From the NCBI GenBank assembly GCA_041628615.1, contig JBFKOW010000124.1:1-11078 (forward strand): a stretch of 11,078 nt of DNA, given 5' to 3'. A program made the translations under genes and the position numbers. Below, in pieces: positions 6,453-11,078 of this stretch (the stretch's first letter is position 1; every line of letters begins with the position of its first letter). This stretch comes from JAMWZF01 sp041628615. GTDB taxonomy: Bacteria; Pseudomonadota; Alphaproteobacteria; Rhodobacterales; Rhodobacteraceae. The notes under the pieces are model-generated. The model did not search any database and had not been told where the DNA came from. It saw only the letters and a program-made list of their open reading frames with translations.

Positions 6453-8442
6453 CCGCCTGCTGATCGCGAACCGGGGCGAGATCGCCTGCCGGATCATTCG
6501 CACCTGCCGCCGGCTGGGGATCGCCACCGTGGCGGTGCATTCCGATGCCGATGCCGGGGCGCTGCATGTCCGGATGGCCGATCGCGCGGTGGCGATCGGC
6601 GGCGCGGCCCCGGCCGACAGCTACCTGCGCGGCGACCGGATCATCGCCGCAGCGCAGGAGACCGGCGCGCAGGCGATCCACCCCGGCTACGGCTTCCTGT
6701 CCGAGAACGCCGATTTCGCGGCGGCGGTCGAGGACGCGGGCCTGATCTTCGTCGGCCCCACCGCCGCGTCGATCCGGGCGATGGGCCTGAAGGACGCCGC
6801 CAAGGCGGCGATGGAGGCCGCCGGGGTGCCGGTGGTGCCGGGCTACCACGGCGCCGGGCAGGACGACGCCCTGCTGGCCGAAGAGGCCGCGCGGATCGGC
6901 TACCCGGTCCTCATCAAGGCCGTGGCGGGCGGCGGCGGCAAGGGCATGCGCCGGGTCGAGACGGCGGCCGATTTCCCTGCCGCGCTGGCCTCGGCCCGCG
7001 GCGAGGCGGCCCGCGCCTTCGGCAACGACGCGGTGCTGATCGAAAAGTGGATCGACACGCCGCGGCACATCGAGGTGCAGGTCTTCGGCGACGGTTCACG
7101 CGCGGTCCATCTCTACGAGCGCGACTGCTCGCTCCAGCGCCGGCACCAGAAGGTGATCGAGGAAGCCCCCGCGCCGGGCATGACCGAGGCGGTGCGCGCC
7201 GCGATGACCGGGGCGGCGGTCCGCGCCGCCGAGGCGATCGGCTACCGCGGCGCGGGAACCGTCGAGTTCATCGTCGACGGGTCGGGCGGCCTGCGCGCCG
7301 ACGGCTTCTGGTTCATGGAGATGAACACCCGGCTTCAGGTCGAACACCCGGTGACCGAGGCGGTGACCGGCATCGACCTCGTGGAGTGGCAGATCCGGGT
7401 GGCGGCGGGCGCGCCGATCCCGCTGCGGCAGGACGAGATCGCGCTCTGCGGCCACGCGGTCGAGGCCCGTCTCTATGCCGAGGACGCCCCGGCCGGCTTC
7501 CTGCCCGCGACCGGCCCGCTGCATCACCTGCGCTTCGCCGATGGCGTCCGGGCCGACAGCGGGGTCGAGACCGGCGACGCGGTGACCCCGCATTACGACC
7601 CGATGATCGCCAAACTGATCGCCGCGGGCGCGGATCGGGCGGTCGCCTTCGCGGCGCTCTCGGCCGGGTTGAAGGCGACCGAGGTGGCGGGGGTGACCAC
7701 CAATCTCGGCTTCCTGTCGGCGCTGGTCGATCACCCGGCGGTGCAGGCGGGCGCGGTCGAGACCGGGCTGATCGGCCGCGACCTCGCCGCGCTGACCGCG
7801 GCGCCGGGGGCCACGGCGGGCGACCTCGCGCAGGCGGCGCTGATCCTGTCGGACCTCTGGGACGATCCGCCGGACCATGCCGGCTTCGCGCTCTGGACGC
7901 CGCTGGCCTTCCCGGTCGATCTCGGGGGCGCCGGCACCGTGCGGCTGAGTCCGCGCGCCGACGGCTGGGACGCCCACACCCCGGCCGGCCCGGTTGCCTG
8001 CAGCAATGGCCCCGGCGGCGGCTGGCGGCTGAACGGCACGGCGGCGCGGCGGTTCCATCGTGCCGGCCGCACTGTCACCCTGTTCGGCGGCGCGCCCCTC
8101 ATCCTGACGCTGGCCGATCCGCTGGCCGCGGGCGCGGCGGGCGCGGCGGGGGGCGACACCGTGCTCGCGCCGATGCCGGGGCGGGTCGTGTCGGTCGCGG
8201 TCGGACCGGGAGCCGAGGTCGCCGCCGGCCAGCGGCTGATGACGCTGGAAGCGATGAAGATGGAGCACGTCCTGACCGCGCCCCGCGCCGGAGTGCTGGC
8301 CGAGATCGCGGTCGCCGCCGGCGCGCAGGTCGCCGCCGGCGACCTGCTGGCCCGGCTCGCGCCCGAGGCCGAGACCCGGCCCGCAGAGGCCGACAACGAT
8401 ACGCCTGCGACCCCCGCCGCGCCACGAGAGGCCCTGCCATGA
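6445..8442 (+). CDS. mccA: Methylcrotonyl-CoA carboxylase, alpha (biotin carboxylase/biotin carrier) subunit
   Basis: This subunit carboxylates its own biotin with ATP and bicarbonate and presents it to MccB. The 665-residue chain holds an N-terminal biotin carboxylase domain (IANRGEIACRIIRT near 7-20; HPGYGFLSEN), an ATP-grasp domain with the glycine-rich KAVAGGGGKGM (158-168) and the E-M-N-T-R-L-Q-V-E-H-P active site (292-302), then a biotin carboxylase C-terminal domain. A divergent middle segment of about 130 residues follows, likely the subunit-contact domain. The C-terminal biotinyl domain carries the acceptor Lys605 in E-A-M-K-M. About 25 acidic and proline-rich residues trail the carrier domain. 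ATG 6445 lies 11 bases after GAAGGA. Context with ivd, mccB and the lyase favours MCC over propionyl-, acetyl- or geranyl-CoA carboxylase. Also called liuD. Confidence 0.95.
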   Translation: MIDRLLIANRGEIACRIIRTCRRLGIATVAVHSDADAGALHVRMADRAVAIGGAAPADSYLRGDRIIAAAQETGAQAIHPGYGFLSENADFAAAVEDAGLIFVGPTAASIRAMGLKDAAKAAMEAAGVPVVPGYHGAGQDDALLAEEAARIGYPVLIKAVAGGGGKGMRRVETAADFPAALASARGEAARAFGNDAVLIEKWIDTPRHIEVQVFGDGSRAVHLYERDCSLQRRHQKVIEEAPAPGMTEAVRAAMTGAAVRAAEAIGYRGAGTVEFIVDGSGGLRADGFWFMEMNTRLQVEHPVTEAVTGIDLVEWQIRVAAGAPIPLRQDEIALCGHAVEARLYAEDAPAGFLPATGPLHHLRFADGVRADSGVETGDAVTPHYDPMIAKLIAAGADRAVAFAALSAGLKATEVAGVTTNLGFLSALVDHPAVQAGAVETGLIGRDLAALTAAPGATAGDLAQAALILSDLWDDPPDHAGFALWTPLAFPVDLGGAGTVRLSPRADGWDAHTPAGPVACSNGPGGGWRLNGTAARRFHRAGRTVTLFGGAPLILTLADPLAAGAAGAAGGDTVLAPMPGRVVSVAVGPGAEVAAGQRLMTLEAMKMEHVLTAPRAGVLAEIAVAAGAQVAAGDLLARLAPEAETRPAEADNDTPATPAAPREALP

Positions 8443-9134
8443 TCCGCCTGCACCATTGCCACGGCACCCGCTCGATGCGGACCCTGTGGCTTCTCAACGA
8501 ACTCGGCGTGCCCTTCGAGGTCGCCGTCTACCCGTTCGACGACACCCTGCACTCGGACGCCTACCGGGCGCTGAACCTGATCGGCCGGGTCCCCGCGCTC
8601 GAGATCGACGGCGAGGTGATGACCGAGAGCGGCGCGATGGCCGAGATGCTGACCGAGCGGTTCCCCGAGGCGGGACTGGGCCGGGGGCTCGACGACCCGG
8701 ACCGGATGGACTGGCTGCAATGGCTGCACTTCGCCGAGACGGTGTCGTCCCACGTCCAGACCCTGACCCAGCAGCACATCGCGCTCCGCGAGGACTGGAT
8801 GCGGTCGCCCACGGTGATGAAGGTCGAGGCCAAGCGGCTCGGCCGCTGCTACGCCGCGATCGAGGCGCGGCTGTCGACCCCGGTGGAGAACCGCGACTAC
8901 CTGCTGACCTCCGGGTTCTCGGCCGCCGACATCGGCGTCGGACAGGCGGTGTGGATGGGCCTGCACTTCGCCCGGCTCGACGGCTTTCCCGAGACCCGGG
9001 CCTGGATGGACCGGCTGATGGCGCGCCCCGCCTTCCAGGCCGCGCTGCCGCCGGAGGAGGCCGAGATGCTCTACGCGCAGGATTTCTACGAGCCCTGGCC
9101 CGAGCCGAAATCCCTGCCGGCCCGCAAGAAATGA
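8439..9134 (+). CDS. Glutathione S-transferase-like protein
   Basis: The 231-residue product has the canonical GST layout: an N-terminal thioredoxin-like domain (about 1-80) and an all-helical C-terminal domain. The glutathione site is visible as R-V-P-A-L (cis-Pro52) and E63-S64. The N-terminal active-site region reads H-H-C-H-G-T-R-S-M-R, so S12, T10 or C7 could be the catalytic or thiol-contacting residue. The C-terminal domain has an A-D-I-G-V-G-Q-A segment after the core helix, like the N-capping S/T-x-x-D of GSTs (here F-S-A-A-D). Its ATG overlaps the mccA stop (ATGA) and its own stop overlaps the next start in the same way, so it is translated with the pathway. A role in detoxifying reactive enoyl-CoA or thioester by-products is inference from context. 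No specific GST class is assigned. Confidence 0.9.
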   Translation: MIRLHHCHGTRSMRTLWLLNELGVPFEVAVYPFDDTLHSDAYRALNLIGRVPALEIDGEVMTESGAMAEMLTERFPEAGLGRGLDDPDRMDWLQWLHFAETVSSHVQTLTQQHIALREDWMRSPTVMKVEAKRLGRCYAAIEARLSTPVENRDYLLTSGFSAADIGVGQAVWMGLHFARLDGFPETRAWMDRLMARPAFQAALPPEEAEMLYAQDFYEPWPEPKSLPARKK

Positions 9135-10015
9135 CCGACCGGGTCGCGATCTACGAGGTCGGCCCGCGCGACGGGCTGCAGAACGAGGCCCGGGTGATCC
9201 CGGTGGCCGAGAAGGTGGCGCTGATCGACGCGCTCACCGGGACCGGGCTGGCGGCGGTCGAGGCGGGGGCCTTCGTGTCGCCGAAATGGGTGCCGCAGAT
9301 GGCCGACACCGCCGAGGTGCTGGCGGCGATGAACTGGAACCACGACACGCCCGTCGCGGTTCTGGTGCCCAACCTGCGCGGCTGGGAAGCCTGCGCCGCG
9401 ACCGGCGCGCCGGTGGCCGAGATCGCGGTTTTCATCTCCGCCTCCGAGGGCTTCTCGCGGGCCAATCTCAACTGCTCGGTGGCCGAAAGCCTCGACCGGA
9501 TCGCGCCGGTGGTGGCGGCGGTGACGGCGGCGGGGCGGCGGGTGCGGGGCTACGTCTCCTGCGTCACCGACTGCCCGTTCGACGGCAAGGTGCCGCCCGG
9601 CCAGGTGGCCGAGGCGGTGGCGGCGCTGCGCCGGCTGGCGCCGATGCCGGTGTCGCTTGGCGACACGATCGGGGCCGGGACCCCGGCGACGGTGACGGCG
9701 ATGCTCGGCGCGGTGCTCGAGGTGGCCCCGGCGGCCGACCTCGCCGGCCATTTCCACGACACCGGCGGCAGGGCGCTCGCCAATGTCGAGGCGGCGATGG
9801 ACCGCGGATTGCGGGTCTTCGACGCCGCCGTGGGCGGGCTCGGCGGCTGTCCCTACGCGCCGGGCGCGCCGGGCAACCTCGCCACCGAGGCGGTGCTGGA
9901 CCGGCTCGCCGCGCTGGGCGTGGAGACCGGGGTGGATCGCGATGCCATCGGCCGGGCCGCCGAGATGGCCCGCGCCATGCGGTCGGGCAAGGGCGGGAAA
10001 GGGAGAGCGACATGA
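9131..10015 (+). CDS. liuE: Hydroxymethylglutaryl-CoA lyase
   Basis: It cleaves HMG-CoA to acetyl-CoA and acetoacetate, the last step of the pathway. The 294-residue protein is a metal-dependent HMGL-like TIM barrel. It starts with E-V-G-P-R13-D14-G-L-Q-N-E, containing the catalytic Arg and the metal-binding Asp. It continues with V-S-L-G-D-T-I-G, then G-H207-F-H209-D-T-G-G with the two metal-binding histidines, and G-G-L-G-G-C240-P-Y-A-P-G carrying the active-site cysteine. This combination separates HMG-CoA lyase from isopropylmalate synthase relatives. Two departures from the familiar lyase motif are noted: HFHDTGG instead of HCHDTYG, and APGAPGN where animal enzymes read A-x-G-A-S-G-N. 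Start and stop both form ATGA overlaps with neighbours. The symbol mvaB is also used. Confidence 0.95.
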   Translation: MTDRVAIYEVGPRDGLQNEARVIPVAEKVALIDALTGTGLAAVEAGAFVSPKWVPQMADTAEVLAAMNWNHDTPVAVLVPNLRGWEACAATGAPVAEIAVFISASEGFSRANLNCSVAESLDRIAPVVAAVTAAGRRVRGYVSCVTDCPFDGKVPPGQVAEAVAALRRLAPMPVSLGDTIGAGTPATVTAMLGAVLEVAPAADLAGHFHDTGGRALANVEAAMDRGLRVFDAAVGGLGGCPYAPGAPGNLATEAVLDRLAALGVETGVDRDAIGRAAEMARAMRSGKGGKGRAT

Positions 10016-10800
10016 CCGAAGATCACCCGGTTGGCCTGAGTGTGGATGACCGCGGCGTGGCCCGGCTCCGGCTCGACCGGGCCGAGAAGCACAACGCCTT
10101 GTCGGCGGCGATGATCGACGGACTGGCCGAAGCGGCGCGGGAACTGGGCGCGGACCCGGCGGTCCGGGTGGTGGTCCTCGAATCGGCAGGACGGACGTTC
10201 TGCGCCGGCGGCGACCTCGGCTGGATGGCGGCGCAGATCGGGGCCGACACCGCCACCCGCAGGGCCGAGGCGCTGCGCCTCGCCGGGATGCTGCGCGCGC
10301 TGAACGCGCTGCCTCGGCCGCTGATCGCCCGCGTTCAGGGCAATGCCTTCGGCGGCGGCGTCGGCCTGTGCAGCGTCTGCGACGTGGTGATCGCCGCTGA
10401 GGGGGTCCGATTCGGCCTGACCGAGACCCGTCTCGGTCTGATCCCGGCCACCATCGGACCCTATGTCCTCGCCCGGATCGGGCAGGGCAGGGCGCGCCAC
10501 CTCTTCGCCTCGTCCGAGCTGTTCGACACCGCGCTGGCCGAGCGGATCGGGCTGGCGAGCCGGGTCGTCGCGCCGGACGCGCTCGATGCCGCGGTCGAGG
10601 CCCAGGTGTCCGCCTACCTCGCCTGCGCGCCGGGCGCCGTCGCGGCGGCGAAAGCGCTGGCGCTGTCCGAGGCGCCGGGCGAGGCCGAGATCGCCCATTC
10701 CATCGATCTGCTGGTGGCGCAGTGGGAAGGCGGCGAGGCGGCCGAGGGCATCGCCGCCTTCTTCGCCCGGCGCAAGCCGGCATGGCAGGCCGCAGGCTGA
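10012..10800 (+). CDS. liuC: Crotonase-family hydratase, probable 3-methylglutaconyl-CoA hydratase (LiuC type)
   Basis: It is expected to hydrate 3-methylglutaconyl-CoA to HMG-CoA. The 262-residue chain is a complete crotonase. F-C-A-G-G-D-L (63-69) and G-N-A-F-G-G-G-V-G-L (110-119) build the oxyanion hole. E138 in L-T-E-T-R-L-G-L-I-P is the retained catalytic glutamate. The second glutamate of classical enoyl-CoA hydratase (in G-G-G-x-E-L) is replaced by glycine (G-G-G-V-G-L), and I-P-A-T-I-G-P-Y replaces the usual I-P-G-x-G-G. This matches my memory of bacterial LiuC proteins rather than fatty-acid hydratases. It overlaps the HMG-CoA lyase stop (ATGA) behind GGGAGAG and is the last gene of the operon. 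Hydratase identity comes mainly from pathway context; a generic enoyl-CoA hydratase/isomerase cannot be excluded by sequence alone. Confidence 0.88.
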   Translation: MTEDHPVGLSVDDRGVARLRLDRAEKHNALSAAMIDGLAEAARELGADPAVRVVVLESAGRTFCAGGDLGWMAAQIGADTATRRAEALRLAGMLRALNALPRPLIARVQGNAFGGGVGLCSVCDVVIAAEGVRFGLTETRLGLIPATIGPYVLARIGQGRARHLFASSELFDTALAERIGLASRVVAPDALDAAVEAQVSAYLACAPGAVAAAKALALSEAPGEAEIAHSIDLLVAQWEGGEAAEGIAAFFARRKPAWQAAG

Positions 10801-10845
10801 CGGCCTCGATCGCCGACGGTCCGCGACAGGCTGTGCGAAAGGATA

Positions 10846-10866
10846 GCGGGACTAGCCCTCTCCCGC
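10846..10866 (+). terminator. Weak hairpin after the liu operon
   Basis: GCGGGA (10846-10851) and TCCCGC (10861-10866) form a 6-bp stem around a 9-base loop, 45 bases after the liuC stop. GCGGGAC recurs at 10867-10873, so an alternative pairing with TCCCGC exists. No T-tract follows, so intrinsic termination is doubtful; Rho-dependent termination or mRNA 3' protection is equally possible. Confidence 0.25.
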
Positions 10867-10897
10867 GCGGGACAGTCTTCCGGGAGGCTGCCGCGCC

Positions 10898-10936
10898 CGG
10901 TCCGTCGCGCCTAGGGTCGTCCACACCGACGGGCCG
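10898..10936 (+). promoter_or_regulatory. Ten-bp imperfect inverted repeat in the gap after the operon
   Basis: Positions 10898-10907 (C-G-G-T-C-C-G-T-C-G) pair with 10927-10936 over ten base pairs, one a G-T wobble, around a 19-base loop containing CCTAGGG. It lies about 40 bases before the possible start at 10976. It could be a leader hairpin or operator for the next gene or part of operon termination; sequence alone does not decide. The rest of the 175-bp gap (10801-10975) shows no convincing promoter or gene. Confidence 0.3.
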
Positions 10937-10975
10937 CGCGTGCCGCGCCGCCCAATGCCAGGGAGAAAGATCCGA

Positions 10976-11078
10976 ATGTCCAACCTCGCCTGCAAGGCCC
11001 GCAACAACCGCCTGTCCGCCCTGCACATCCTGCGCCTCCGCCGGGCGCTGCCTGCCCCGGATTCCCGCCAGGACCGGC
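10976..11078 (+). CDS. Possible start of a small or truncated gene of unknown function
   Basis: ATG 10976 follows GGGAGAAAG (10961-10969), a fair ribosome binding site, and opens a frame of 34 codons that continues past the window edge. The visible residues start M-S-N-L-A-C-K-A-R-N-N-R and include R-L-R-R, so the product is basic with no signal peptide or recognised motif. Codon ends remain G/C-rich as in the true genes, which is mild support. It may be the next gene or a leader peptide; the full length is not visible. Confidence 0.35.
   Translation, partial: MSNLACKARNNRLSALHILRLRRALPAPDSRQDR

Noticed and set aside
8456..10015. Reading GST and HMG-CoA lyase as a single fused protein
   Set aside because: The frame leading into the lyase is a shadow of the GST region. 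The GST has its own frame with a stop at 9132-9134, and the lyase starts at ATG 9131, so these are two overlapping genes, not a fusion.
10873..10890. Stem CAGTCT/AGGCTG as an intrinsic terminator
   Set aside because: Only six pairs, one a wobble, and the following bases are GC-rich with no T-run.
9086..11026. Long minus-strand frame opposite HMG-CoA lyase and liuC
   Set aside because: Same shadow effect; no plausible start context or domain, and it spans two overlapping genuine genes and the intergenic gap.
1..11078. CRISPR array, tRNA or rRNA genes, insertion sequences, phage or defence genes
   Set aside because: No regularly spaced repeats, no recognisable RNA gene, no transposase or nuclease motif, and no terminal inverted repeats were seen; the region reads as a chromosomal metabolic operon of even composition.

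Overview
The window is about 11 kb of very GC-rich DNA with almost every codon ending in G or C. All supported genes lie on the + strand and are tightly packed. Base composition, gene order and protein style suggest an alphaproteobacterium, most likely of the Rhodobacteraceae type; this is inference, since no rRNA or other taxonomic marker is present. The core is a leucine/isovalerate catabolism (liu) operon.

Layout. Positions 1-232 hold the 3' end of an unrelated gene, probably a PLP-dependent aminotransferase of the DegT/DnrJ type. A short regulatory gap (233-298) follows, with a sigma70-like promoter and a perfect 18-bp palindrome. From 299 to 10800 runs what looks like one transcription unit: isovaleryl-CoA dehydrogenase (ivd), a medium-chain-type acyl-CoA synthetase, a cysteine-rich exported protein, a small membrane-anchored or exported protein, methylcrotonyl-CoA carboxylase beta subunit (mccB), a four-helix membrane protein, methylcrotonyl-CoA carboxylase biotin-bearing alpha subunit (mccA), a glutathione S-transferase-like protein, HMG-CoA lyase, and a methylglutaconyl-CoA hydratase-like crotonase (liuC). 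Most junctions are overlaps (ATGA or 8 nt) or gaps of 1-25 nt; the one larger gap (64 nt, before mccB) holds a GC-rich hairpin. After 10800 comes a 175-bp gap with inverted repeats, then a possible small ORF running off the window.

How the genes work together. IVD oxidises isovaleryl-CoA to 3-methylcrotonyl-CoA. The MccA/MccB biotin enzyme carboxylates this to 3-methylglutaconyl-CoA. The crotonase hydrates that to HMG-CoA, and HMG-CoA lyase splits it to acetyl-CoA and acetoacetate. The acyl-CoA synthetase may feed in free isovalerate or another short or branched acid. Leucine transamination, the branched-chain ketoacid dehydrogenase, and acetoacetate activation are not encoded here.

The catabolic backbone is a known system. 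The less explained parts are three passenger genes: an exported protein with 12 cysteines that reads as two six-cysteine halves, its small exported or anchored neighbour, and a four-helix membrane protein wedged between the two carboxylase subunits. The palindrome over the predicted transcription start is the other feature worth following up. I see no tRNA, rRNA, CRISPR array, insertion sequence or phage gene.
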